A stretch of 64,000 bases of DNA. Source: Ephydatia muelleri. Its lineage: Eukaryota > Porifera > Demospongiae > Spongillida > Spongillidae. Under the pieces are notes generated by a model. That model saw only the letters and a list, made by a program, of their open reading frames with translations. It did no database searches and was not told the DNA's origin. Of the stretch, positions 27,401-36,589 are shown piece by piece. The DNA is taken from the NCBI GenBank assembly GCA_013339895.1, contig JABACO010000151.1, positions 1 to 64,000 on the forward strand. Reading direction: 5' to 3'. The stretch's first letter is position 1; each line of letters begins with the position of its first letter. The translations under genes were made by a program, and so were the position numbers.

Positions 27401-29120
27401 CGTCTCTGTACTTAGGATGTTGGACCAGAAGCTCCTTGGCCTACCCTGTTGTAGAGTGGACTGCTTCTTGTCTGGTGTTGATGACAGTGTGCTGGAGCGT
27501 GCTGAGGCCAACATGGACGACGTCTGCAAACTGATTGGAGAGGAGAGTGTGATCATTGTGGCGGACATTGTCGATGACAACGGAGTTTATGGTGTAACCA
27601 TGACAACACCTTCCGGGGTTGTAGTAAACTCGGCTATAGGATTCGTCCAAACTGATGCATCAGGAACAGTTGAAGAAGAGGAATTGGATGTTGGAGCAGA
27701 GCAGCAACCTGTCACCATGGCGCAAGAGAGCGTAGCAGCCATTCCACTGAAAGCAGACACTCGAGTCCCAGAAGACCAGGTCCATTTGTCTGATAGCATG
27801 ATAGTAGTTGACCTTTCTGAATCACCAGAGGAGTTTGTACTTGTTGAAAGAGGAGTCGATGGAGAGGACTCTCTTGTTCAGAACGAAACTCCAATCTGCC
27901 GGGGAACGGAGCCAAATCAACCCCTGACAGCAATAACCGAAGTCGGTGATGCATCAGAGCATGTGACTTTGCAACCAGATGAAGGTGTGTGTGAAGGTCG
28001 AGGTGCTGCGGCAACAAATATCACTGCTACGCGTACCCCTGTCAGGCTTGTGTCTGCCAACAGTTTGGAAGTTTTTGTGTGTATCCCTTTGACCGAACCC
28101 AGCGGCAAGGCTTCACCTGATGAGATCAGATGTGCATTCCCTCTGCTGACTGAAAGGGACTTGGATCCGGACTTTCCTCCCTCCAAAGAGCCATGGGAAC
28201 TGTCCTGGCCCTCGTCTGCGGAACAGCACTTCTTCGAAATTGTAAAAGATAAAGAGCAGTTTGAACTGGAAGTGATTGGCCCAGCTGAAGAAGATGGATG
28301 TGTTCTTGTCAAGCTGGTGTGGAACTCGGAGCTGGATGTGCGTGATGCTATTGTTGCCAAGATACGAGATCGAGGGCAAAGTTCGCTTCAGAGTCTGGAG
28401 TTTGAAAATATTGTTGAGGATATGATTGAAGGAGAAGGTGTGGATTATTTGGAAGGTATCATCGATGAAGACACCGCTCTTGAGGAAGAGAGCATTGGAC
28501 AAGATGGAGGGGATCATAGTCCCACTGATGGAGGTGGGGATTATATGGAAGGCACTGCCGACACTGTTGGAGCAACCCACGAACAGGGAGAAGATAAAAG
28601 TGAAGTTGTGGTCACACAAGAATGCGATCTTGAGAAAGGCACCACTGATGAAGGTGGGCATCATATGGACTTGATTTTTACTCAGGAAAATGCTCAGGAT
28701 GATGATGTTGATAAGAAAAAAGAGAATGATTGCATAGCGGCTGGTGAAGGGACAGTTGAAGAGTCCAACACAGATGTTGCATCTCCTTGCAAAGAGAAGG
28801 ATGTAGCTGCTGGTGAAGGGACAGTTGAAGAGTCCAACACAGATGTTGCATCTCCTTGCAAAGAGAAGGATGTAGCTGCTGGTGAAGGGACAGTTGAAGA
28901 GTCCAACACAGATGTTGCATCTCCTTGCAAAGAGAAGGATGTATCTGCTGGTGAAGGGATAGGGACTTGCCAGGAACCCCCGGGTATTGCTGACACCACT
29001 GAACACAAAGGTAAGCTGTGGGATAAAGTGGTTCTGTCCGGCTATTGCAGTGCATTGAGACTCAAGAGGGAATTGAATGTCATTTTAATGGACTGGTTGG
29101 AGTTCTTATTGTGTTGCTGA
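18486..29120 (+). CDS. Giant multi-Tudor protein (12 Tudor domains), single exon
   Basis: Extended Tudor domains bind dimethyl-arginine on Piwi proteins and organise piRNA granules in germ and stem cells. This uninterrupted frame starts at ATG 18486 (aaaaATGa; an in-frame stop lies at 18432-18434) and encodes about 3,544 residues. Twelve copies of the core W-(Y/F/C)-R-(A/G)...(V/I)-D-(Y/F)-G are visible, near 18700, 19290, 20600, 21250, 21905, 22610, 23190, 24580, 25280, 25865, 26605 and 27310. Several keep full aromatic cages (FVDYGN, YIDYGN); the fourth and fifth have DFGN. No helicase, RING, MYND or KH domain is seen, so it resembles Drosophila Tudor or TDRD6 in being Tudor-only, but with more domains. 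Linkers hold three coding repeat arrays, and the C-terminal 500 residues are acidic. A strong donor (CACAAAG/GTAAGC, about 29011) precedes the stop, so the last about 36 codons may instead be intron. Confidence 0.92.
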   Translation: MNPVLTLHKEQLVLVSEVAHDGKFFVQLDIDEAYGLPDLSTRIGQLAKTLPVLSAPAVAMRCYALSVTHDQWFRGVITNLKAPSCLIFYVDYGNVETLPLTNLRHASDVHFATPYQAVCCQLIDFLPTDGDWSVAFKSLQGLIMDKELTLVFHMQDSALRSVIGLPCYRVTALDSTSKLSIARKLVDEGLGQYCLTRQSIEVGTSGTAIVSYCESPDRFWVQLTKGSGGLDELMESLNNPERLAGLHQIPFSALFNGVACCVSYDEDGKFYRGEITKATASEVTVLYADYGNSTVVAPSSVLQLSHDFVALPVQALQCQLDGAEQARGVAAVWSESDIQLFADQCSAEEFDIVFGPQVVPGVYKVTLSSSVTGSLASWLVKHMVGNAGAKAVPSLASKDTGNTSQGVTASSQSATNPSSQLPSQPSLRPPSQPSTKPSSQPPSQPSSRPPSQPPSQPSSRPPSQPPSQPSTKPPSQPPSQPSTKPPSQPPSQPSSRPPSQPPSQPSSRPPSQPPSQPSSRPPSQPPSQPSSKPPSQPPSQPPSQPPSQPSSQSSSQLPSRSSSQTPSTQPAHQHPKQPNTPPVTTVKPVGVAESPKQHQPSVISAGRPQGSSQSTPLPDATHAPFAALLRSKYPSLSFQPQEESVYVFHAESPSAVWCQLVANTELLMQLMDNIAMTYAQVKDKYNLPIPPRVGQPCCLQYREDESWCRGLVIGLHDNKQPVEAEVLYVDYGSVERVAATELKELFPQFLVFPAQAVCVRLHGVFPTGGGSQWSPKAIARLVQMSVRNDNLRGTWVTGAPKDGCQPSVRLSIQRLDIADILVKEGLAEYRDGSSCPAVTPVVESIAGMYPALQLKKGQVEMVAVSHVTSLSDFYCQLLANEEKLDILTAELQEFAESCSPQGPVALKVNVPVLAKYSVDGMWYRARVLAHPDKDSYTVLFVDFGNVDTAKEADLIIVPPSFLSVPVSAVKCSLAGSFETLPLAAERFEELSTVATFQCTVVDVGESYSVELQHDGEDLLKLLEKDGCIRTKKSTLVERSAESAKGNDAKSSQKPVPPGAAAISPQSYPVQQQKKVQQKMEVTISHVNSVGEFYCQCVSDVGTVDTLTHELQEYADSSCPQKVASPILNMPVLAKYSVDEMWYRALISAHQGVDHCTVFFVDFGNTDTVLVDDLVCVPASFLSVQPYAFKCALEGCHDITDGAQTLFTELAVSETFTCTIKGIGLNGSYTVELKTGTKDLLHQLKEAESSKAKVPAAIVDSIPQQQASVELVNSRTSQSSGGSQAASQTKAGPEVQVSHPLQTPGVMSPPSFPVNQWCEGSVSYLKSPSLFYVQLVSNMSMLTKLATALNEVSSKSLLNPQLGSLCCARFTEDKLWYRACITSLSGGKGITVLYLDYGNSEVLELSSLRILGQDFIAVPPLSIPCQLGDLEVSEPLPKQMVEEFAELVEDKALQVMFLSSSASTDSPVRVRLCLEKGISVSEHLNGKFGTRSLNVPSIVSVEPPLGTPTTCFVPYIEDLNTFYCQLASNCETLQQLADKLQDFYTDQARGKPLERAAVGSLCVALFGDDSCWYRAKVTQLEPLTATVYFVDYGNSTDVRTEELKTLEPGFATVPIQAITCSLRGAKPTGGVWSEEEVANFDAAVMNVPVTVTFSKSSVQGNYEVTISEFPNWSLSAKPPAQQPVPAMPTTVKQLTSPVKLSSVDLASAKHLAASAPSKQSVVSTPRQSSKAPSPVPSAVPSKHPTPVGPSPVPSAVPSKHPTPVGPSPVPSAVPSKHPTPVGSSPVPSAVPSKHPTPVGPSPVPSAVPSKHPTPVGPSPVPSAVPSKHPSPVGSSPVPSAVPSKHPTPVGPSPVPSAVPSKHPTPVGPSPVPSAVPSKHPTPVGPSPVPSAVPSKHPTPVGPSPVPTSTTSKQSVTPAGQSPAAPSTPLKHSATPPIQLGSSAKQSLPPVSPTPLKIPTPGEIARGSKHKVMVVTFHSPDDFYCTAMSSTALLGPLMEEINHLYAPNVQSLSTAKGLEPGMTVLAQFTDDNVWYRAKIVNVDPTKDTVQVWYIDYGNKEGIPASRLKLMDQRFMSLEPQCVKCQLHNPKGHKWSDSMSSDLFHLITEKGVLTAEFVLKKGEVWEVNLFDGEANILQAFVPISSSEQASLPTAVTVPSSTPPSYTAPSSTAHLHLPSAVALVATSAPLQTSPLPVKHQVPSPKLVAGSIHSVYLTAVISPAEFWCQSVNSDQFDALVVAISEYCSSDHPVPRLDLVVGDYCLAYDVTNEEWCRAKVVSVDASRSSASVLMVDYGNTQEVGVAEALALSQEFALQPAQAFRCRLDHSKTSQQEMDWFQALDLEQEYCVKIVSIEGDGYVVDLRDHQCTRITTKRTSEARTEAPPPSVISYKRLQYDMGTRLDVLVSHVESPSSFFCQPLELAEDLDAIMMDLKAAMEGESPLGLGKEGVVSSRACAATYSDDGEWYRARVEQVMDGDQVLVDFVDYGNSELTSLDSVAVLPAQFLSVPVQAMECSILEPSGDHLMWTDDQLDRFASLVQDPEHVTLHLLKASKDGRVTHVKVFNGNQEIDFSEFFNLTKLSQKVTEMEAEKLPSGEVRSQSSVPLPSSMNIVRSKSPSTEGETESEGAEGEPLIKAPYQLNLVVKETTEARVVFICNPNLIYIQRVDCEDELDALSSEVEEYCANFAKVQYQKTFTPGDFVLACYAVDSMWYRAKVQKVLSDTCMEVFFIDYGNTEQISPVDMVMCPENFLELPVQAIPCSLAFVPNRDSWPADYKTLLSDLVDGRILKMTVEVPSSQGMIPSVSLVGLEETGSEDISNVVLHQLQMECDTNAGTRAAIEDHSPVATEDVNPSAATDVSPPATAEEADPAPPTISVPQALTIGQQYTVKVSKLSSLDCFSCTVDDPVFSKVQRCLSELYSETGGYSLTTPPQEGDYVCARSIEDGRWYRAEVERIESEGLYAVWYVDYGIGESLPVSVLRMLDQKLLGLPCCRVDCFLSGVDDSVLERAEANMDDVCKLIGEESVIIVADIVDDNGVYGVTMTTPSGVVVNSAIGFVQTDASGTVEEEELDVGAEQQPVTMAQESVAAIPLKADTRVPEDQVHLSDSMIVVDLSESPEEFVLVERGVDGEDSLVQNETPICRGTEPNQPLTAITEVGDASEHVTLQPDEGVCEGRGAAATNITATRTPVRLVSANSLEVFVCIPLTEPSGKASPDEIRCAFPLLTERDLDPDFPPSKEPWELSWPSSAEQHFFEIVKDKEQFELEVIGPAEEDGCVLVKLVWNSELDVRDAIVAKIRDRGQSSLQSLEFENIVEDMIEGEGVDYLEGIIDEDTALEEESIGQDGGDHSPTDGGGDYMEGTADTVGATHEQGEDKSEVVVTQECDLEKGTTDEGGHHMDLIFTQENAQDDDVDKKKENDCIAAGEGTVEESNTDVASPCKEKDVAAGEGTVEESNTDVASPCKEKDVAAGEGTVEESNTDVASPCKEKDVSAGEGIGTCQEPPGIADTTEHKGKLWDKVVLSGYCSALRLKRELNVILMDWLEFLLCC
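19730..20140 (+). repeat. Coding repeat: Pro/Ser/Gln linker in the Tudor protein
   Basis: Repeated blocks of SQPPSQPSSRPP and variants (about 36-bp unit, with 12-bp sub-units) form a disordered linker between the second and third Tudor domains. Confidence 0.93.
23674..24195 (+). repeat. Coding repeat: 51-bp / 17-residue unit x 10 in the Tudor protein
   Basis: Ten near-identical units of SPVPSAVPSKHPTPVGP link the seventh and eighth Tudor domains. Variation is almost limited to P/S swaps at two positions, indicating recent expansion. The antisense frame is open but is a shadow. Confidence 0.95.
28735..28960 (+). repeat. Coding repeat: 69-bp / 23-residue unit x 3 in the Tudor protein
   Basis: Three almost identical copies of a unit containing AAGEGTVEESNTDVASPC and KEKDV lie in the acidic C-terminal tail, with a partial fourth. 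Confidence 0.95.
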
Positions 29121-29182
29121 TCTTAGTAGTACGTACATGTAACCTTTAATGTTAGCTCGTCGCCTACTTGTAGGCGTCTTAA

Positions 29183-31747
29183 CCTACGCGTAGGCGTTCG
29201 CGTATCGCAACGTTTGGAAAATAACTACAGCCCTGCTGTAAATATTACAGCGAATTGAAATGCATTTTTGAGTAAATGTATGATAGCAGCGTAAAATGTA
29301 CGCAAAGAATTCATGTCAAACACATAGTTTGAATCAGGTAATTAAATTGCTTTCTGGCTCAAAGCGCGATCGCAACTTGGTCAATGTGAAAAGCCAGGCA
29401 CGATGTAAATCCAGGCTTTGTACTTCCAGGGTTACAAATAGGAACGATCTCCTCATGTAGCTGCGTGCACTCGTCGCAATAATATGCTGTCTTTCTTTCA
29501 CAGCAGACGCTACACTTCCGTTGCACACTAGGTACACGGCCATTGTGTGAGGTGCCTTCTTCATCCTGCTCCAGTCGCTGACGCTTGTATTGAAACACTG
29601 GACACTCTCTCATATTAGTTTTTAGAGTGTGGCTGCTCATTATCTTTGCAACTACTGTCTGCAATGGCTGTTCAGTGGGCGCTACAGGCATGTGTTTCCG
29701 AAGACGTGCGGAAGGCCCAGTGTCGTGGAACGACGATTTATAGGTAAGTAGCTGCAAAGATAGGCGCTCTGTAAACTCTCTGTGGGAAAGAATGGGAGCA
29801 AGAGGATGAAAATACCGGAAGGCAAGATACGCATCAGACTCGCACATGCCGAAGATAGTAGCAAAATTGCGATGCCACCACGTTTGCGTTTTCCAATGAC
29901 GCTCCAACTCAAGGCCCCCCTGGCGTAGATGGTTATGCACATCAATAGCATTTGCGTTGTCAAAATATGCCTCCACAACTGCTGGCCTCTTTACTTCTTT
30001 ATAGAAAACAACACATGGTGCACTTGTTCTGTCTTCTGGTGTGGATTGACGAAAGCGCTTCTTGTAGGCAGGGCAGAGAGCTTCAGTCGTCCTGCTGGTA
30101 CTAGAAATGAACATTTTCAGTTTCTTGTCATTCCATCCCACAGCCATGTACTGCCTTCCATCAATATTGGCCTGGAGCACACAATGGTCACCCCTATTTG
30201 TGTAAGGATATTTCTGAAGCCATGCTTTCGGAAATCGCTTGTGAGCAGTCTTCACTAAGCCAATGAAACGAAGACCACGATGTTTGTGGAGTGCTTCTGC
30301 TGTCTTCAATGAAGCAAATGCTGAGTCAGCAACAACCGTACGATCAGATCCACTCCAGTATCTGGTCAACCGTAAAAGTGATGATGTGCCAGAGCCATAA
30401 TCCTTTGCATACTCTTTTCCTTGCATTGGAACCTTCCCTTCCTGGATCTCAAGTTGCAGCATGATCTTGGTCTCCCCACAGGACAGTGTGCGATATTCAG
30501 TTCCAACCCCTTCTGGTTTCCTGGCAATTTTAGTTACATGTGGTAGCCCTACAACAGCATCATCTACCTTAGCAGCCAATCCTCGCCAACTTCCCATACT
30601 CTCGTCAGCACACAATGTTACACCAGGTGAGATGCCCCCTCTGCGATTCCTATTAAAAGAATCCACTGCACTTCGAATGGGCAACCACGGATCATCTGCT
30701 AACTCTTCATCGGTGTACACACACAGCTTCAAGTTCCGAAGTATTCTTTCGAAATCATGGCAGGCCATATACCTCCCAAGAGCAGGGGCAGGGAATGGCC
30801 CATTTGATTCTGTTTTCCACATATCCCTTCGCTCACCTCCTGAAGCCAGAGTCATTGCAAGGAGAATGCCAAAGAAATGCTGCAGCTGCTCATAATCAAG
30901 AGGTTTCTGTGCCATTTCAGTATGCAGGTTGGTGGCTTCGATGATGTTGCGCATGAGATCTGCAGGCATCATCATTTTCCAAAAATCCAGCTCCGTGGAC
31001 CTCTCGTGTAATGGATGGTATAATGCAGCCTTGCGCTGATATGCTGGCCCGTTCAGTTCAACAGTTACGTCACCCATTTTACGCCACTCAACACCATCGA
31101 GTACTACTCTATCGTCATCGCCATTTGACTCTGCTGCCGTGTCTCGATTGTCCCAGTTGGTCCTTCTGCATCACGCACCATGCGGGCATAAACAAAGAGA
31201 TGTATTTGATAATGAACCGCAACGGATATTGAAAAGGGGGAGTCTTACCTTTCTGAAACGTCGCTTGCTCGACGGGATGCTCCATCTTCATCTACTTCGC
31301 GCATTTCGTCATTGTCACTGGTGCTGCTTTCATCGGAGGAAGTATTGGAGCTGCAGGAGTCTTCTTCCTCTTGTGAAACAGCCCTGATGGACGTTGAAGG
31401 GGGCGTAATTAAATGCCTTTGTTCCAGCTCCAACGTTCTAGCTGAAAAACGCTCCAAAACACCACCATTCAGCTTTACAATCCATTTTCTTGCCCGTCCT
31501 ACTCCTTCCGACGCTTGCACGACTCCTTTTTGAGTGGAAAACTTGCCTCTCAAAACCCGCACTTCGCTACCAACTTTTATGCCCTTCGCCATTGAAAGCA
31601 TGCACGCGACGATTCGGTTTAGAAACGAGAATGAAATAACTTTTAATAGAAAGAGCAATGTTTCAGCTTTGCATAGTATCAATTTGCAAATTTTTATATC
31701 ACGAAAAAGTACCTTAGCATTATACAAAAGAACGCCTACAGGTAGGC
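29183..31747 (-). mobile_element. piggyBac-superfamily transposon
   Basis: The element is bracketed by TTAA at 29179-29182 and 31748-31751, the piggyBac target duplication, and is 2,565 bp long. Inside each TTAA lies a matching palindromic block, CCTACGCGTAGGCGTT on the left and GCCTACCTGTAGGCGTT (complement) on the right. Second copies of the palindrome (CGCCTACTTGTAGGCG, CGCCTACACGTAGGCG) lie just outside each TTAA. An alternative outer boundary is therefore possible, at TTAA 29146-29149 and 31795-31798, with ends TGTTAG / TGATAG. The transposase inside is intact. Confidence 0.85.
29359..31601 (-). CDS. PiggyBac transposase (PGBD-like), two exons, apparently intact
   Basis: Exon 1 (31249-31601 or from ATG 31592) and exon 2 (29359-31165) join across an 83-bp GT/AG intron in phase, giving about 720 residues. 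Exon 1 encodes a small basic domain beginning MAKGIKVGSEVRVLRGKFS, which looks KOW- or SH3-like, then an acidic Ser-rich linker. Exon 2 holds the DDE_Tnp_1_7 core with the expected Asp residues in LCADESMGSWRG, VVADSAFASLKT and YFDNANAIDVHNHL. A C-terminal cysteine-rich module follows (CSVC, YYCDEC, a later CN and SC...H), as in piggyBac zinc domains. No stops or frameshifts were seen, so it may be recently active or domesticated. The KOW-like N-terminus is unusual as far as I know. Confidence 0.9.
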
Positions 31748-31751
31748 TTAA

Positions 31752-32008
31752 ATTGCGTTTTTCGCCTACACGTAGGCGCGTAATCGATCTATCATTAATG
31801 CTCTAATGAGTAGGTTTTTATACATCAATTGTACTACTTCAACATTTTAACTTAGATATAGCCAGCTTATCAAGCATCACTTAACAAGCAGATGGTACAG
31901 TAATCCTGAGTGCTTAAATGAAGATGTCAATTTTTGTAAATGGTGAAACACATATATTCATATGGTGTATCTTCATATCATACACAACACACACACACAC
32001 ACACACAA

Positions 32009-32046
<38 letters not shown>

Positions 32047-32314
32047 AGATGCAGGGGTTGTAACCAGTGAGACAGCCAGTATTCCACCACAGATATGAAG
32101 ACTTCTTTTTTTTTAACTAGTTTATGTTGGTCCTATATGTGTTTTTCTGATCGAGTGACCATTTTAACTCCATCTTGATCTTGTGTGTAGTTGCATATTC
32201 ACAAAGCATTTATTATGACATTTCATATATAACCAGATAAAGAAGTTTGATCAGTGAATTGCTTGGAATGTTATTAAATCTGAGCAAATATGTAGAGCAC
32301 AAGTTCCCTGGGAC
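31752..32314. other. Intergenic between piggyBac and DNA2 3' end
   Basis: Contains a (CA)n tract at about 31987-32043 and AT-rich sequence. No gene seen. Confidence 0.65.
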
Positions 32315-33850
32315 TCAGCGTGAACCAGAGGAGGCAGACATGTTTGTGATCCACCTGTTGTCTTCGAGGAGCTGCAAGAGGCATCCCATCAAAGGGGCGT
32401 GTCGTAGAGTATTCAAGGAACCAATCATTATCAGTTTGTGTTCTGCTCTGGTCAGGGCAACATTGATCCTTCTCCAGTCTGGAATAAGGGCTCCAACCTT
32501 TGAGAAAGACAGAAGGAACAATAGCCACTTGTTGAGTGTCACACCACTTAGTACCAAGCTCCCACATTCTTGTATCATTACTACAGTAATTTTCCTTATA
32601 ATCTCCATGTAAACCCTCCAATGGTCTCAGATGCTCCTTACATTGCCTCTTCCATTGCTTCTCACAAAGGACACAATGACGCACGACTTGTCCCTCCCTT
32701 GGTACTTGTCTACAGTATTGACCTCAATGTCCCTGAGGGCCTGTGAGAGGACCCACATGGGACAATCAGTATGGTGATAACAACCAAACCCAATCTCACT
32801 GAGTTTGCAGTCAATAGTTTTCTGATGATGTTCTGCTGGTACCTGTATGGGGTAATAACACCCAGCCTGTCTGCACCTAAACCAGCCTGAACCAGTGAGA
32901 GAATCAAAACTCATCTTTGTGAAATGCTGTATGATCATTGAGGTCTAATGGCCTATGGGTCTAAAACTATAGAGGTCTAGTGACCTATGGACGCATGTGT
33001 CCTCGCTATACATTTAAGCAAACATCCTGTATATTAATTATCTTACTTATTGTGTTCCCATCTAAAATAAATAAATTACGCTGGTTTACCTTCACGAGGG
33101 ATGTTGCAATGGTTTCCACAGTCCTGGCTTCATACATGTTGCACAACATGTGATCTCCAGTGCACTCCTCCTCAGACCCACACTTGAGAGGGAAAGACCA
33201 GCGAGTATCCAAAGTGGGCAGACATTAGGAAGCAAATGGATTGGTGAGCGACAGATGCAAAGGGAACACCTCCAGAGGGTCGTTACTGGCCCGAGTGGTC
33301 TATGAGCCCTTAAGGACTAGTGCAACTCACTTGGTCTGTGTTGAGGAAGACCACAGGCCAAGATGGACAGATGGATGCATAAAGCCACGTCCCCTCGATG
33401 GCAAACTGCTCCCAATATGGTAGCGCTAATTGAGCATCTGCCACATCAAGACTGCCGCACATGAGACGATGATTGTAGACCAGAGTGTTGGCTAAAAGCA
33501 TAATATCCCTGTGTCATGTGTGTGCATGTGTATGTGTGGATTGTGTGTGTGGATTGTGTGTGTGGATTGTGTGTGTGTGCATGTGTATGTGTGCATGTGT
33601 ATGTGTGCATGTGTATGTGTGCATGTGTATGTGTGCATGTGTATGTGTGCATGTGTATGTGTGCATGTGTATGTGTGCATGTGTATGTGTGCATGTGTAT
33701 GTGTGTGCATGTGTATGTGTGGATTGTGTATGTGTGCATGTGTATGTGTGCATGTGTATGTGTGGATTGTGTGTGTAGCAATGAGTCCAGTAATAGCAAC
33801 ATATGCACATACACACACATGCACACACATACACACACATGCACACACAT

Positions 33851-33895
<45 letters not shown>

Positions 33896-34297
33896 CACAC
33901 ATACACACACATACACACACATACACACACCTGTTCATCCTATATTGATGAACCAGGTACACTAGTGCTTCTGGATGATGTTCGGACAGTCGTTTGAAAA
34001 GACTCACCCCCAGACCACCGTCTCTATGGAGGCATGGAGAGGGCTGACGTAATGTGGCCAGACGCCTCCTCCTCACTCCATACCTTGCCTGTACGCTCTG
34101 TACGAGTGGTGGAAGCTGGTAGTGGTCTCCCACCAGAATAAAGACTTTGGAGTGGAACAGAGGCCCCAGACTGGCCAGCAGGGTGATCTGAGAGGCTTCG
34201 TCAACAATGCAGTAATCAAACAGTCTCTTTGAAAAGACAGTGTGGTTTGTGCCAAGACAGGTTGTGGCCACTACAGCCTGAAGAGCATATAACGTGT

Positions 34298-34333
<36 letters not shown>

Positions 34334-34481
34334 GTGTGTGGATTGAGACAACTTTGTGCATCATGCTCACACACATGGAAACATATGCATACTTTGTGAT
34401 GCCATTGTGCGTGAGCAATGCTATGCACATACATACATACATACATACATACATACATACATACATACATACATACATACA

Positions 34482-34512
<31 letters not shown>

Positions 34513-36192
34513 GTACATACATCACGCATACACACATACACAATGTACATTCACATGCATGCACACATGCACACACACACATATACATTTGACTGATAGA
34601 ATTCTTCAAGCTTCTCCACAGTTGTGATCCCATGGGTGAGCTCAGTGACGGTGTGAGGATGGAGTTGAGGGTGCACGTGTGAGACGGATCCCAGACGTAG
34701 GAAGTCCACACCCATCTTGGGTTCAAAGGTCACCTCAGGATCACCAGAGACGGCCACAAAATGCCTCACAGACTTACCTGCTTCAGTTTAATGAGGATGT
34801 TGTCCACAGCCAGGTGGGTGTAGCCGGTGATCAGGACCGAGCGACCCTGGGCAGCCAGCACCTGCACCAAGCAGGATATGGTGGTGGTCTTGCCCGTACC
34901 TGGCATGCCAAGGATGAGGGCATAGTCCTTGGCCGAGACTGCCTGGGGAGGAGGAGAGGGGGGTGAATAGGGAAAGGGTGCTGATGAGGAAGCGAAGGTG
35001 GCTGTAAACTGACCTTCAAGATTGCGGTCTTCTGGTCAAAGTTGAGAGAGGTCCATAGCTTACGAAGGTTGCCTAGGGATACGTCACCTTTGTCCCACGA
35101 AGATGAGGGTATAGGGGTGTGAAGGTCACATGTAGGTGTGAAGGTATGGGTGTGATGGTGTAGGTGTGAAGGTGTGATGGTGTAGGGTTAGGGTATAGTT
35201 AGGGTATAGGTGTGATGGTGTAGGGTTAGGGCGGGTTAGGGTATAGGGGTGTGAAGGTGATGGTATAGGGGGTGGCGTGGGTGTGTGTACACTCACACCT
35301 TCACTCGCACAGTGAGGAAAGAGGGAGTTAAATCCATCATCGTGGAAAATCTTTTCTGAGGCAAATCTTGGAGGGACGAGATCAATTATTAACCTTCTCA
35401 GAAGATGCTCCCTAAAGCAGAAGAAGCATGTGACTAGCATGTGACAATCAAAGTACACAATGGACACAACCATAGCATCCCATCAGTATGTATAGGACAT
35501 GTGTTATTAATTCATTATTAACTTGGGACAGCAGGCAAGTCATTACAGTTTGCTGCCATACCTCTCTGAATCTGCAGCAAAGAGGCGGCCAAGATTGGTC
35601 AACAACCCACCAATAGAATGCCTTCCCTCAACGTCCAGTCTGCACACTGTACCAGGCTCCACAGGTCTAGAAACAGACCAGTCCTGATGGAAGGTTCTAC
35701 TACACTAGCACGTACACCACAAACCTGTCGATAGTCACTTCCACCTGATTGGCTGTTATTGTCTTCATGTAACCCATGGCAATGGCCCAGCCCCGCCCAT
35801 CTTGAAGGCTTACAACAATCCTCTCATTAGGGGAAATCGACACTTCTCCAATGGCCCCATCTCTGCCAAGAGACATTTCGTCATCCTGGTTTGGTAATTA
35901 GTATTTATCTGGTCACCTGTGCTTCCTAGAGAAGCTCTGATACCACCACCTGTCCTTCCCTCCTTCAGCCCTCTCAGCAATCAGATTGGTCAGGACACAC
36001 TCCTTACTGAAAATGAGTTCAGTTATAACCCCTGCACATAGGTGCCACCAGTGCATTGCCTTATATGGCAGACACATAACTAATACACACATATCATACA
36101 CACCTTCAAACACATAACTAATACACACATATCATACAAACCTTCAAACACATATCAAAAACACATAACACACACACACATCACACACACAA

Positions 36193-36223
<31 letters not shown>

Positions 36224-36225
36224 AA

Positions 36226-36321
<96 letters not shown>

Positions 36322-36550
36322 CTTTGCTAACCTTTCCTGAGTGATGGACGCCCAAGGCTGCTTACTTCCCTTCTCTGCAGCGTGCCTCTGCTCACCCTGA
36401 GCCAGCCCAAGCCAGTGCTCGAAGAAACGGAGGTGGGAGGGGCTAAGGTGAGAGACTGACTTGTCAAACACATCTCCAAGCCCACTGGTCTCTGAAGTAC
36501 CGCGCTCCACTGAGCTGGAACGATGGAAAGAAGACCACAACATGTCACAC

Positions 36551-36589
<39 letters not shown>

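Noticed and set aside
35180-35245. Interstitial telomeric repeat
   Set aside because: Only scattered TTAGGG-like words inside a degenerate intronic array, not a (TTAGGG)n tract.
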